A DNA stretch of 64,000 nucleotides from Omphiscola glabra (GCA_964017045.1 OZ024794.1:34365182-34429181); one strand, 5' to 3'. Shown: positions 22,621 through 33,975, counted from the stretch's first letter. Numbers and translations: made by a program. Notes: generated by a model not told the origin, from the letters alone.

Positions 22621-23260
22621 CTAGAACCCGGCATGCGTTGCAATGCAATTCAAAGAAAAATAAGTCTTTGTTTTTTAATTACGTTTTTGAAGTAATTTTT
22701 AAACATAAAATAGTTATTTGTTTTTTTTCCGTCTGGTGCATACACAAATAAATTAGAAGGGTTTTCGACGCGTGAGCAGGCAACATACAGCTGTCCACAT
22801 GAGAAGCATGGAAATTTGAAATGTATTCCATACATGTCTAGCGATTGATCCACCCATGCAATAGCTGTGTTTGAAATTATATTTATATAGTTCAAATAAT
22901 AAAAATTAAAAAATTAAAAATTAAGGCCGCAAACGCAAAATTGTAAAATGGTTGTACTAATTCAGAAACCTACTTATTATGTCAACCACAAACTGAAATT
23001 TCGCTATTTGTTTTTTATAAAATTCCATCCACCCATGCAATAGCTCTGTTTGAAATTATATTTATATAGCTCATATAAGAAAAAAATAATTTAGGGTCCC
23101 CGGCACCAAAAGGAATATATCAAAATGGATAACCAAATTCAAAAACCTTTGCGGGCGTGCGCACAACAACGTACCAAAGTTTGATCGCAATCGGATGAAT
23201 GGTATAGGGACGCATACGGAAATTATAATTAGCTCATAAAGGGAGAAAAAATAGAATTTG
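22621..23260 (-). mobile_element. Helitron 3' part with helicase C-terminus
   Basis: The minus frame ending at 22650 reads GQLYVACSRVENPSNLFVYA followed by PDGKKTN, the conserved C-terminal motif of the Helitron Rep/PIF1-like helicase. About 25 bp past the stop, the minus strand reaches GGGTTCTAG; CTAG at 22621-22624 fits the CTRR 3' end, with a short hairpin (gcat...atgc) just before it. A 45-bp piece of the helicase end (atccacccatgcaatagct...) is duplicated near 23027-23072. Most of the element is missing or decayed. Confidence 0.7.
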
Positions 23261-23370
23261 CGGGCGTGTGTACAACTCAAAATGGTTTATCGCATACATT
23301 AATTTTTATATATACAGATATAGTTTACCGAATAAAAGATACTTTTGCGCAACTATTCAAGCAAGCGCTC

Positions 23371-23905
<535 letters not shown>

Positions 23906-24040
23906 AGAAAATCTTAACTCATCTCTATTTTGAAAATTTAATTTTCACTTGTGTAATATTAACATTGTTCGGTTTTGATATTCTTGGGTATAATTACTTA
24001 GTTATTGTTGTTTTGTTGTTTTTTCACTCCTAGACCCGAT

Positions 24041-24064
24041 ATGCTGAGCACACAATCAACTTGA
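24041..24064 (+). promoter_or_regulatory. short upstream ORF in the 5' leader of gene 1
   Basis: An ATG at 24041 opens seven codons ending in TGA, ten bases before the main start at 24075. It lies in the presumed exon that starts after TTTTTTCACTCCTAG (acceptor at 24033). A short upstream frame this close could dampen translation; this is inference. Confidence 0.45.
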
Positions 24065-24074
24065 ACCGTTCGAC

Positions 24075-24217
24075 ATGGCTAAACTGCTACCCACACAGTC
24101 TTCAGCTCCTGCCCCGCCGCCAGACCTTCAGCTCCAGCTGATTGTGGATGCTGATGACGACATCAATGACAGAAACGGAGCCGGGCAGCGCAGGCCCTCC
24201 ACAGCGTCCTTGTCCAG
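24075..24217 (+). CDS. gene 1, first coding exon (unrecognised Ser/His-rich protein)
   Basis: Codes for the first 47 residues plus two bases of the next codon. It starts MAKLLPTQSSAPAPPPDLQL, has an acidic patch (VDADDDIND) and ends RRPSTASLS. The exon follows a good acceptor (polypyrimidine tract and TAG at 24031-24033), so an untranslated exon probably lies upstream. The donor is CCAG|GTACGT at 24217/24218. Joining to the acceptor at 31552 completes an Arg codon and gives 861 nt in frame with stop, strong evidence that the two exons belong together. RRPST is a basophilic-kinase-like site (inference). I do not recognise the family. The donor and the following 70 bases are the first unit of an 85-bp tandem array. 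Confidence 0.75.
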
Positions 24218-24790
24218 GTACGTTGTTTTCACTCTGTATCAGAGTTGTGGACAGCTACCGTAAGGCTGAACAGCATTTCGGCATGGGTTAGTCCTTGTCC
24301 AGGTACGTTATTTCATTCTGTGTCAAGGTTGTGAACAGCTACCGTCAGGCTGGTCAGCATTTCGGCATGGGTTAGTCCTTGTCCAGGTACGTTATTTCAT
24401 TCTGTGTCAAGGTTGTGGACAGCTACCGTCAGACTGGTCAGCATTTCGGCATGGGTTAGTCCTTTTCCACGTACGTTGTTTTCACTCTGTGTCAGAGTTG
24501 TGGACAGCTACCGTCAGGCTGGTCAGCATTTCGGCATGGGTTAGTCCTTGTCCAGGTACGTGGTTTTCACTCTGTGTCAGAGTTGTGGACAGCTACCGTC
24601 AGGCTGGTTAGCATTTCGGCATGGGTTAGTCCTTGTCCAGGTACGTGGTTTTCACTCTGTGTCAGAGTTGTGGACAGCTACCGTCAGGCTGGTCAGCATT
24701 TCGGCATGGGTTAGTCCTTGTCCAGGTACGTGGTTTTCACTCTGTGTCAGAGTTGTGGACAGCTACCGTCAGGCTGGTCAGCATTTCGGT
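24207..24790. repeat. 85-bp minisatellite that repeats the exon 1 splice donor, 7 copies
   Basis: Units begin tccttgtccaggtacg at 24207, 24292, 24376, (24460), 24545, 24630 and 24715, spaced 84-85 bp. Each carries the last exon bases plus the intron start, so the donor CCAG|GTACG(T) occurs six more times, once altered to CCAC|GTACG. The rest of the unit is gttgtggacagctaccgtca and gcatttcggcatgggttag. The 85-bp period shifts frame each unit, and reading past the first donor meets TAA at 24261-24263. Confidence 0.93.
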
Positions 24791-24879
24791 ATTTTTTGCG
24801 CCTAGGCATGACTTTGTTAATCGGAAGAGCGAGGCCGCGATCCAGTGTTGGCTTACCTGTACGATTCTCTTATTCAAAA

Positions 24880-25255
24880 TTAGCACCTCAATGTAATTAT
24901 GTTAGCCAAAATTAGCATCTCGGTGTGATTGTATTAGCCAAATTTAGCATCCTGATATGATTATCTTAGCCTAAATTAGCATCTCAATGTGATTAGACTA
25001 GCCTAAATTAGCATCTCAGTGTGAATCTTTTAGTCAGGTTGGCATCGCGATATCATTCTTTTAGCCGGATTAGCATCTCGTTATGACTTAGCATCTCTGT
25101 TAGACTTAGCAGATTCGTGCCCAGTGCCGCTTCTGTCGATTGTTTGTCAGCTAGATTAAGCATCTCTCTATGACCGAGCATCTCTGCTAGACTTAGCATC
25201 TCTCTATGACTGAGCATCTCTGCTAGACTTAGCATCTTGCCATGACTCCGTTAGC
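24880..25255. repeat. degenerate ttagcat repeat in intron
   Basis: About ten imperfect units near 28-34 bp containing ttagcatctc and gtgattatnttagcc. The second half changes to atgactnagcatctctgcta. It lies in the intron of gene 1. Confidence 0.8.
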
Positions 25256-25655
25256 CGTATGCATATTCTTTTACCGTAGTGGGGATGTTATGCTTTGCAA
25301 TTCAGACTTATCATCAACCAAGTGTACAAGTTTGAAATATATTCACCATCATGTCTCGTCCGTTTAAACACAACACATTTTTATTGATCACAAGTTCTTC
25401 TTATGGAGTTGGAGCGGTTGGGACACTGGGGTTGGGGGGGGGGGTGTGGAGAGAGATGATGTTAGCATGGCATCATGTTCTTCATCATTTTACTGATGGT
25501 ATCAATGCACTTAACTCTATGTATTCCTCCGGTGGTTTATAAAAAATACCATTTTTAGAGGGGGTGGGAAAAAAAAAGGGGGGGGGGGGTTCCTGAATAA
25601 TGACAAATTAACAGACAGACGATATTATGAACCATCGCATCTGCTGTAACAGAGA
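25256..25655. other. intron of gene 1, nothing seen
   Basis: G runs at about 25434-25443 and 25578-25588. No exon-like signal with matching phase. Confidence 0.5.
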
Positions 25656-25659
25656 AGCG

Positions 25660-25945
25660 CGTGACATTTCCGCGTGTTGGACGTTTGAGCCAATGAAATG
25701 TTGGACGTTTGAGCCAATGAAATGTTGGCCGATTGAGCCAATGAAATGTTGACCGTTTGAGCCAATGAAATGTTGGACGTTTGAGCCAATGAAATGTTGG
25801 ACGTTTGAGCCAATGAAATGTTGGCCGTTTGAGCCAATGAAATGTTGGCCGTTTTGAGCCAATGAAATGTTGGCCGTTTGAGCCAATGAATTGTTGGCCG
25901 TTTGAGCCAAAGAAATTTTGGCCGTTTGAGCCAATGCAAGACAAT
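25660..25945. repeat. 24-bp tandem repeat with CCAAT box, about 11 copies
   Basis: The unit is gttggccgtttgagccaatg plus aaat, with ggacg and ggccg variants. Each copy carries CCAAT in the same orientation at helical-scale spacing (24 bp). It lies in the long intron of gene 1. Minus-strand frames (RPTFHWLK repeated) are artefacts. Confidence 0.92.
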
Positions 25946-26263
25946 GTGGTTTCACTTGTAATCCGCAATAAACAAAGCAAAAAACATTTCATAAATTAAC
26001 AGGAGTAATTTAACGCTAGCTGGGCTTATTTTTTACATTTTTATTTACTTTCTAGAGCCATATCAGGTATCGGTGACATTTCAAACAGATGAGATCAGGG
26101 CTTCCCATCCTGGGATGCTCGCACCCCATGGGGGTGTGACGAGGTGTTTCAGGGACTGCTAGGAAAAGTGATTGTGAATGTTTATTTTTGTAGTATTTTT
26201 TTTTTTATTTCAACATGTCTATTTACTTGTGTAGTGGGAATGTTAGACTTCTTCTTCTTCTAT

Positions 26264-26745
26264 ATATTAAGGGCCCGCGATCAGTTTATTGATCATTATG
26301 GCTCCTATGAATGTAGATGGGATTTGCAATGTCTCTGTACCTGGTGTTGATGAGGATATTTCACTGGTTACAAGAGTAACTGTTTGAGGGTATCATGCCC
26401 TAGGGGTTGGAAGGCCTGAGGCAATAGACGCAAATGAGTCAAGTGTTGTCGCCTCAACTGTTCCTTTTGGAAGCTTGTTCCAGTCCCTGATTGTCTTTGG
26501 TAGGAATGAGAAGTTCCTATACTGGCTTCTCGCTGGTATGAGCCGGAACTGCCTGTCATGGCCTCGTCGCTGTCTATGGGGGAGAGGGACGAGTTTCTGT
26601 TTAATGCCAGAACAGTGGACTAGTCCATTATTTATCTTGTAAATCATGGAGAGCCTGGACTGTCGTCGTCGTTCCTCCAATAGTGACCAGCCCAGTGTTT
26701 CCAGCATGCTGCCAACACTAGAGGTATTCCTGTAGCGGTTCAGGA
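26264..26745 (-). mobile_element. CR1-like LINE 3' end
   Basis: The minus strand encodes SVGSMLETLGWSLLEERR, then QSRLSMIYKINNGLV and IRDWNKLPKGTVEATTLDSF, the standard C-terminal tail of CR1-like LINEs. Its 3' end in minus orientation is gggcccttaa followed by a (gaa)n-like tail. The same 3' end occurs in a shorter copy at 52443-52575. It sits in the intron of gene 1 in antisense orientation. Confidence 0.85.
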
Positions 26746-27247
26746 CAGGCCCTCCACAGCGTCCAAATTTACAAATTAGACTTTATCAAATAGTTTGTAT
26801 GGTTGCAGAATACGGAGAAGGTCGGGAGAAGCTTACATTAGAATTATTAGAGATTAGGTGCTTGCATTCCCGAGATACCTTCTAAAAATGGCACTACGGC
26901 AATCACGTTGTGTTTACAACAGTTAACATTAAGACCGTCTTCGGCCCTCAACGGCTCCGGGCCCGCATTCGGCTTTTTTGAAATAATGGATACGTTGTTG
27001 TTTTCTTTTATATAATGGTATGAGGCCGGCAATATATTTTATTAGCAGATTTATACTTTATAAAAATTGATCCTCACTCAAAAAAGTTTGCCTACCCACG
27101 CAATAGAATATATTATGCGAATGGCATAGTCAAGACTCCGGATTCGTTTTCTTAAAGTCTAAAATTATAAGGTATCCGCCCCCTCCCCCCCCCCCCAGCC
27201 CGTTTCGGTTAGGTGATATATCGATCTTAAAGATTCAATAAAATTGA
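26746..27247. other. intron of gene 1, no exon seen
   Basis: Contains a C-rich run near 27180-27196. The minus frame at 26847-27032 (GPEPLRAEDGLN) is not assignable and may be a repeat. Confidence 0.5.
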
Positions 27248-27490
27248 AACACGGAAGTCTTTGGAAAAAAACGTTAACAAATAAAGTAACTGGAAAAAAA
27301 AAACGTACAAATAAAGTAACTGGAAAAAACGTACAAATAAAGTAACTGAAAAAGCGTACAAATAAAGTCACTGGAAGAAACGTACAAATAAAGTAACTGG
27401 AAAAAAACGTACAAATAAAATAACTGAAAAAACGTACAAATAAAGTAACTGGAAAAAACGCACAAATTAAGTAACTGGAAAAAACAACTC
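27248..27490. repeat. about 26-bp tandem repeat, 9 copies
   Basis: The unit is acgtacaaataaagtaactg plus gaaaaa, with copies differing in A-run length, so the period drifts from 24 to 28 bp. Minus-strand frames (FQLLYLYVF) are artefacts. Confidence 0.9.
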
Positions 27491-28590
27491 TGGCAAAGTA
27501 ATTTTAAAAAATGTCCATATTTTGTTGACAGAATTTCAGACAGTCTTAGAATTTTGTAATGTTTGGGGTCTGTACGGAACATGAGGGTAGTTCCATTCGT
27601 TATCCCTATGAGTTCCCCTGGGGGACTAGAGAAAGTCAGACAGGGCGTAATCCGAAATTATCGACCAACCCTTTGACATTTGACCCTGGCCCGTATGATT
27701 AGTTAATGGCATCGTTCTCAAACCGTGTTTTAGGTTTCCCCCACTTAAAGTCTGAGAAGTTTCAAAGAATTTAGCAGTTTTTCTATCCCTTAAAAAGAAA
27801 GCAGTCAAATATATTTTGATATGGTCGAAACAGTTGCGATCAAGATTTATTTAGATTTATTTTAATGTGTGTGTGTGTGCTGATGTCGTAAAAAGTCACA
27901 TGAGCACAGATGTACGTCATGTTGAGGGACATTGTGTAAGAGATTTCTAGCAGAGATTCGGCCTCATTTCCGTACATTTATCGGAAGGGTAGCCGTTGTT
28001 AGCTGGGAACTGATGACGAGGAAGGAATGTAGAGAAGCACCCCATACCATCATCACTTTACATTGACTATGAAACGAGTACGTGGTTATGTTAGGGTGGT
28101 TTCGTGGTTGTTGTTTCCTTCTCCATTTTGACATTAAATAAATAGTTGTTTTTTTACAGCCATCACATCTCCAAATATGAGGGGCTGCGACCCACATCCC
28201 CACAGTCCCGTCCTGCATCCACCCACCCCTCCCTCCCCCAACTTCAAAACCACCGTGTAACACCATTCTTTTTATCCCCTTGCTGCACTTCTCTCCCCCC
28301 TCCCGACATTCTATTTTATGTCCTCAAAAAAAAATTAAATTCATGTCCTCTACCCACTCTATTCATCAGTTTTATCCGGAATCATTTGCCTGTCGAGAAT
28401 ATTTGATGGCATCCCCTATTATGATTGAGAGATTTTATTATCATTTTTAAAGTGCTACTTCCGTGTAGTGGAACTAACTGTTCCAGCTGTAGAAGTCCTT
28501 TTCAAGATGTGAAACAATCAAATTATAATTCCTTGACCTTAGCGAAACTTTCCTTCCCTAAAAATACAATTTTTTTTTAAAATAATAATA
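27491..28590. other. intron of gene 1, no exon seen
   Basis: A (gt)n run near 27867-27880. Pyrimidine-rich sequence at 28190-28320 gives a short frame (28146-28406) without splice or domain support. Confidence 0.5.
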
Positions 28591-28591
28591 A

Positions 28592-28840
28592 CTTGTATTA
28601 AATCCTTTATATTTACTTCGCTTTTGTCCGTGTATTGTTGTTTTTCTCTAGGTTCGTGACAAAATCTTCAGACAGCTAAGTGACCCACTTCCCGACATCC
28701 TATTTAACTGAAACTTGGCACATAGACTCGTTGCCGATGACAACGCATTCTATCAAATATTAAGGCCCCCACCCCCAACCCCAGCCGCCATAAATCAGTT
28801 GTTTCCTGTATTTCATGGGGAAAATGAAGGAAATATGAAC
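28592..28840 (+). repeat. dispersed repeat, same family as 55935-56165 (inverted)
   Basis: Matches the reverse complement of 55935-56165 over its whole length. Shared words are taaatcctttatatt, acttcgcttttg, tgacccacttcc, ttggcacatagactcgttgc and ggaaatatga. Phrases of the type 'caaaatcttc ... acttggcacatag' look like Helitron interior sequence, which is inference. Confidence 0.8.
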
Positions 28841-29984
28841 TACAGCCATCGCTAAGTCGAACAAAAATGCATATAAAGGATTTATACGAACAACTTTGCT
28901 TTTAGGAGTTGTTTAATTTTTAAAAACTCCTTTCCTTTTTCAACAATAGCATTACCTTCATCGTTTCAACTGTGCAGCTCATAACTGTGTCGTCTGATCT
29001 TTTTTTTTTCCCAGTACAATGACGTCAGTTTTCTTCTTCCATTTTTTTTTCTTTTTCCCCCTTCGCATGCAGGGGAGATAACTAAGGAAGAATCAGGAAA
29101 GAAACACGCCGGCAAACCAATGTGCGCAAAGTGCACCGAAAAATGCGCAATCTGAATCGAGAAGCTGAAGTCGGGGGCCATAAAATGTATGGACAATTAT
29201 ATTCGGCGTTGGGGTGGACAAGGGTATTTGTGTGTATATAAAACTACAGAGCAGAGAAAAGTGTGCGGAAAACATTGGAGTGGGGGGGGGGGGGGTGGAT
29301 CCAGGGAGATGTACAACGTGTTTAGCAGTAATAAGGGGTAGACGGCCCCTGATCGGGTCTCTTCAAACGCACCTCTGTTTCTTTAGTGTTAAAAAATATA
29401 TTGGTTATGAGGAAGTCAAGAAGCAAGGTCAAGTTTTTTTATTTTTTTAAGTTTTTGAATTTTTTAAAAAATGTGGGTTTTTTTACGTTTCATTTTTTTT
29501 ATTAATTGTTTAGGTGACGTCACTCCCGTGGACTTGTATAATCATACTCATAATCGTACAATTAGATAGACATATTTCAATTCTATTTGCTGCCCGCCAC
29601 AAAACACTGAACGCTTTTCACGTTTCCCGTGATTGGAATTAGCGGAATTTGAATGGGTGAAATATAAATAGGGGAGAGCTGTGAGAAAAAGCCAAACAGC
29701 TGGATTCCCTGCTGCTGTAGATCATTTCCACATCATCCATCGATCTAAGCCTAGGTCTGTCTTTGAGCCGTTTTCCTTTGGGGTTTCGGTGGGGCACCTT
29801 CTTCACTCCTCTGTCATTTTTGCATTCTTTCTAAGACTCCCGCCCAGCGTAGCCTGCTCCTTTTTTTTACTTCTGCTACAAAAAAATAAGAAAAATTACA
29901 CATATATTAGACAAGAATGGGGGGGGGGATAATTTTTGAAAAGAAAGATGAAGAATATAGGAAATGTGGTAAGTTTACAAAATA
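28841..29984. other. intron of gene 1, no exon seen
   Basis: T-rich blocks, a G run at 29282-29293 and one near 29920. No supported exon. Confidence 0.5.
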
Positions 29985-30115
29985 GTACAAATGTAAAGTA
30001 TATTATACCAGACGACAGAAATGGGTAAAAATGTAACGAACCGGGCTACAGAAATGGTTACAAATGTAATGTACAAGACTATAGAAATGTTACAAATGTA
30101 AGGAAACAGAATAGA
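29985..30115. repeat. imperfect tandem repeat (acagaaatggttacaaatgta)
   Basis: About four diverged units near 30 bp with rcagaaatgg(g)tacaaatgtaa. Confidence 0.75.
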
Positions 30116-30241
30116 GAAATGCAATGAAAGATGAAATAGGAGAGTGGTACAAAATAGCACCCCCACCCCACACACCCCCCTTTTTCGGCATAAAAGAAAT
30201 AACAATACTGAATAATTAAGTATAAGTATGACGCAACAAGA

Positions 30242-30432
30242 CTACGATAAAGTAATAAACAAAGTAGGGTGGTAATAAACAGAGTAGGGAGGGTAATAAA
30301 CAGAGTAGGGAGGGTAATAAACAAAGTAGGGAGGTAATAAAGTAGGAAGGTAATAAACAGAGTAGGGAGAGTAATAAACAGAGTAGGGAGGGTAATAAAC
30401 AAAGTAGGGAGGGTAATAAACAGAGTAGGGCT
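30242..30432. repeat. 21-bp tandem repeat, about 9 copies
   Basis: The unit is gtaataaacagagtagggag plus g. Two copies lack internal bases (near 30333), so the frame changes. Minus-strand peptides (LFITLPT) are artefacts. Confidence 0.9.
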
Positions 30433-30774
30433 GGTAAGCAAGTGGTGGGAAATTAAATGAAACTGGGGGAGGGGTATGTGGGATGGTCAGGGGCATGTAA
30501 GTGGGACAGGGGCATGTAGGAGGGTCAGGGGTTTAAGGCGGCGCTAGATCAGCTAGATGTATGGGGAGACTTTTTGATGACACGTAATCTGGGCATAAAT
30601 TCCCCGGGGAAATTGTACGTTTATGTTCACTGGTGTCCGCGCAGACGAACGCATCACGTGGCATTTTTCGACGCCTGCCTTCCCTTACAATATCATGGCG
30701 TAACATCTTAAACCGTTTTAAGCTCACCTTCCTCCGAAACGACCATCTTGCGCCCAATGAGCCAAGGTTAAAGT
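30433..30774. other. intron of gene 1, mixed repeat debris
   Basis: A three-part ggggcatgtargwggg repeat near 30483-30530. Then 30541-30570 is an inverted match to 35929-35957 (tccccatacatctag and tgatctagcg). No gene. Confidence 0.5.
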
Positions 30775-31012
30775 TCATTGTGCATTTTCGTATTTGCTGG
30801 CCCAACCATTTGGAACACCCTTCCTGTCGCTCTCAGACACAGCCAGACACTGGAGTCCTTCAAAACCGATTTGAAAACGAATCTATTTCGCAAACACCTG
30901 CTGGGGTGATGTTGTCTACCATCTTTTCCAGCTAGCTATTATCTCCTAGATTTGACTTTGTACCGCGCTTCGAGCCTTTGAGGATGAAGCGTGACTTTTC
31001 AAATGAACTTTG

Positions 31013-31030
<18 letters not shown>
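30775..31030 (+). mobile_element. LINE 3' end with (att)n tail
   Basis: The + strand reads, with a frame change, TIWNTLPVALRHSQTLESFK and TDLKTNLFRKHL, the conserved end of CR1-like LINE proteins. It continues with gagcctttgaggatgaag and ends in a ttattattattat tail and AT repeats. It is in the intron of gene 1, sense orientation, and dead. Confidence 0.8.
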
Positions 31031-31043
<13 letters not shown>

Positions 31044-31552
31044 TCTGCGTCGTGCATGCGTTTGTTGAAAATCAGAGGATGTAAAGTTTGGTGACGTGTA
31101 TGGGGGCAGGACTTGAGGGTTTGGGGGGGGGGGGGGGTATGTGCTAAACTTTTAACAAAGTAATGAAAAAAATTGAGTCTCCAGGAAATATGTCTGTAGT
31201 GGTTTTCTAAATGCTGATTATACCACATAAACAAAATAGCATGGCTCTGAATTTAGAATGTGTCGTCGTGTAGGTCGCCCAGTTATCAGGACCCGTGGCT
31301 TGAGTTTTGCAAGAACGCATGAGAAAATCGCTCTTGTAATTTTTTCCATTTAATAAACATTGCACTGTATTTTTATAATAAATTGATGCATATTTATTCA
31401 CACACGTTTGTTCTCCTGCTTGAGTGCGGATTTACATACGACACATGCCATAACGTGTGTAGTCCAATTTCTTTCTAAACCCGCATTTAACCCTAAAAAC
31501 TCTAAATTTAAAAAAAAATAATAAAACTCCCTTTTTCTTGGGTACATTTCAG
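31031..31552. other. intron end of gene 1
   Basis: A G run at 31121-31137 and otherwise AT-rich sequence. The last 30 bases form a usable acceptor (ccctttttcttgggtacatttcag). Confidence 0.6.
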
Positions 31553-32270
31553 GTTCCGGTCATGTCCGCAGTTGGCCTCCATCATGAACACGTCCCAGGA
31601 CTCTCCCGGCAGCGACATGGCACCGATCACCGACCAGGACGGGAACATCATGCACACGGCACCGGCCGTCCGTAACAGCCTCTACGTGGATCTCCCGAGG
31701 ATCGAATCCGGGAGCCTCCGGTCAGCGGCGGGCACGCCCACCCCGCCGTCCACCCCGGGGAGCAAGCGGCGTGACCCGATGACCACATCTTACAACTCAC
31801 GCTCCAACGGAGCCTCACCTTCGTCGACGCCGAAGCTCTCCCGCCGGTTCGACACGAGGACTTACTCCGGGGACAGCCAGGGGATCGTCATAGACTGCAG
31901 TGGGGGAGGAGGAGGGGGGACGTCGTCGGTGGGCCTCCCTTTGAAAGAGGAGAACCTCCAGCGGCTCGAGGAGCTGTGCGGCCGGGACTCCGCTGGGCAC
32001 GTGCACCTTCCCGGCGACGAATGCCACAACGAGCACTGCACGGAGGACGACCGCGTCAGCGACACCGAAGACGGGGGCTCCTCCATGCACGTGAGCGGGC
32101 GCCTGGCCCACCGCCACCACCACCAGCACCAGCACCACCAGAACCACTACCACCCGGGTTCGGCGGGCGACGACAGCGTGGACAAGTGTAACCGCTGGTT
32201 GCAGAGCCTCAAGCTGAACAAATCGGACAAGATCAAATCTCGGAGCCACATCCAGCTGCCGCCTATATGA
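31553..32270 (+). CDS. gene 1, last coding exon (unrecognised Ser/His-rich protein)
   Basis: Starts after TTTCAG at 31552; its first base completes the Arg codon from exon 1, then FRSCPQLASIMNTSQDSP. The exon is GC-rich and clearly coding against its AT-rich surroundings. Features in order: a Thr/Pro/Ser-rich stretch (TPTPPSTPGSKRR), Ser-rich linker, a run of Gly, a putative amphipathic piece (LKEENLQRLEELCG), an acidic stretch (DRVSDTEDGG), a His/Gln run (HRHHHQHQHHQNHYH) and a compact basic C-terminus (CNRWLQSLKLNKSDK, then RSHIQLPPI) ending in TGA. There is no signal peptide or membrane segment. The C-terminus looks like the most conserved part and may be a docking motif (inference). Whole protein 286 residues. 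Family unknown to me. Confidence 0.88.
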
Positions 32271-32480
32271 ATAATTTACCCCCCCCACCCCTCGTGGAAG
32301 CCGTCAAGATACCAGCCCACAAAAGGGATTCCTCCGGCATTCTCTTAAATTAAGGGCTGCTCCCGAGATACGGTGACAGGAAGCCTAGGACAATAAAATC
32401 AATTTATGTTTGAGTAGGAAATGTCTTTGATTCTACGCGACTACTCGTGGAGATACAATAAACTGTGTACCAAACAATCG
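32271..32480 (+). terminator. 3' UTR of gene 1 with two AATAAA signals
   Basis: AATAAA occurs at 32392-32397 and 32457-32462, 122 and 187 bases past the stop codon. Either could direct cleavage and polyadenylation. The actual cleavage site is not visible. Confidence 0.6.
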
Positions 32481-32592
32481 GTGTGACCTATTTACTTAGA
32501 TTGGACTGATTTGTTAGAGAATTTGGAGAAAAAGAGTTCACCGATAGAAATGTAATAGCGACTTCTACTTGTTTCAAGTTTCAATTCTTAGT

Positions 32593-32754
32593 CAGAGGCG
32601 TAGGAAAGTGGTGCAGAGGGGCGGTCAACTGTTGTTTTGCTCATGGGTGGTAACATTTTTGACCAACGCCATTGTATTGTTTTTCGTGGGAGGGAGACAG
32701 CACAAATCTTTACCTTGCCGCCCCGGGGGGTCACTTACCCTGGCTACGCCCCTG
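32593..32754. mobile_element. hAT-like MITE, 162 bp
   Basis: The ends CAGAGGCGTAGG and GGCTACGCCCCTG are inverted repeats of the local family. The flanking 8-mers do not match, so the target duplication is decayed or the boundary is off. It lies just past the 3' end of gene 1. Confidence 0.6.
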
Positions 32755-32762
32755 ACCACAGT

Positions 32763-33384
32763 TAATATGTAATTGCCTTTCTTGTTGTGATATCAGATGA
32801 ACAATTGTGTTTTTGCAATGCGATAAAAGACGTTAGGTGCCGACTCTAGGATACATAGCCAATATCTGGGGTAGCTGATGGAAAGATGAGATGGAATCGA
32901 TGAATTGAGTACTGTGTGTGTGGTATACCGTGAACTGGCGATGTTTTAAGGATGACTCTCTTCTCATGTGAAGCTTCGAGGATAATGACTTTAATATATG
33001 AGCGGTGTTTTAAAATACTAAAAAAAGGGAAACTAAAACGAAAGGAAAATATTGAGTTTGGGTTAATTCATTTCTAATTACAAACGAACCCCCCCCCCCC
33101 CACCCAAACAAAAAAAAAAAACACACACACACTAATCAACTTTTTTTCCTCCAAAACTACCGCAGATCAGATGTTCTCAATCGGGTAATTTTGTGGTTAC
33201 GGTAAAAATTGTTGCACCGAAATTGTACAGTATTTGGCTTCGTATTGTGTTTCGTTGCGTCCCTTTGGTAAACATTTGTTAGTTAGTCTGTTGGTGATGT
33301 CAAATTGGGACTTTTCATTTTCTTTTGATTACCTTCAGCTTAACTATGACACTATTCTAGCCTCGAAGTAGAGTTACCTAGATT
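32763..33384. other. intergenic, no gene seen
   Basis: C run at 33089-33102, A run and (ca)n at 33110-33132. No gene. Confidence 0.5.
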
Positions 33385-33385
33385 T

Positions 33386-33805
33386 TTGGCCAACCTGCCT
33401 AGATGTTTGGCCAACCTACCTAGATGTTTGGCCAACCTGTCTAGATGTTTGGCCAACCTGTCTAGATGTTTGGCCAACCTACCTAGATGTTTGGCCAACC
33501 TCCCTGGATGTTTGGCCAACCTGCCTGGATGTTTGGCCAACCTGTCTGGATGTTTGGCCAACCTGCCTGGATGTTTGGCCAACCTGCCTAGTTGTTTGGC
33601 CAACCTACCTAGATGTTTGGCCAACCTGCCTAGATGTTTGGCCAACCTGCCTAGATAGTTGGCCAACCTGCCTAGATGTTCAACCAACCTACCTAGATGT
33701 ATGGCTAACCTACCTGGATGTTTGGCCAACCTACCTAGATGTTTGCCAACCTACCTAGATTTTTGGCCAACCTACCGAGATGCTTGGCCAACCTACCCAG
33801 ATGTT
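33386..33805. repeat. 21-bp tandem repeat, about 19-20 copies
   Basis: The unit is ggccaacctgcctagatgtt plus t, with variant positions (cctgg/cctag, acctac/acctgc). The 7-codon period keeps frames open on both strands (GRLAKHL on minus). Copies at the right end are more diverged, as expected at array edges. Confidence 0.93.
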
Positions 33806-33975
33806 TGTTCAAATTTGTTTTGTTTTGAATCATTATAACTGTACGTCTTTTTGTTTCCAATGAATATATTTATTTTTTTGTATTTGTGTATTTTTTTGTA
33901 TTATTTTTATTTGTATTGTATATTTTTTTTCTTTATTATATTTTTAAAACTTTTTTTTAAAAAAAAACACTTTCG

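Noticed and set aside
31815..32288. 157-codon minus-strand frame over gene 1
   Set aside because: It is the antisense shadow of a GC-rich coding exon. The plus frame has splice phase, composition and polyadenylation support.
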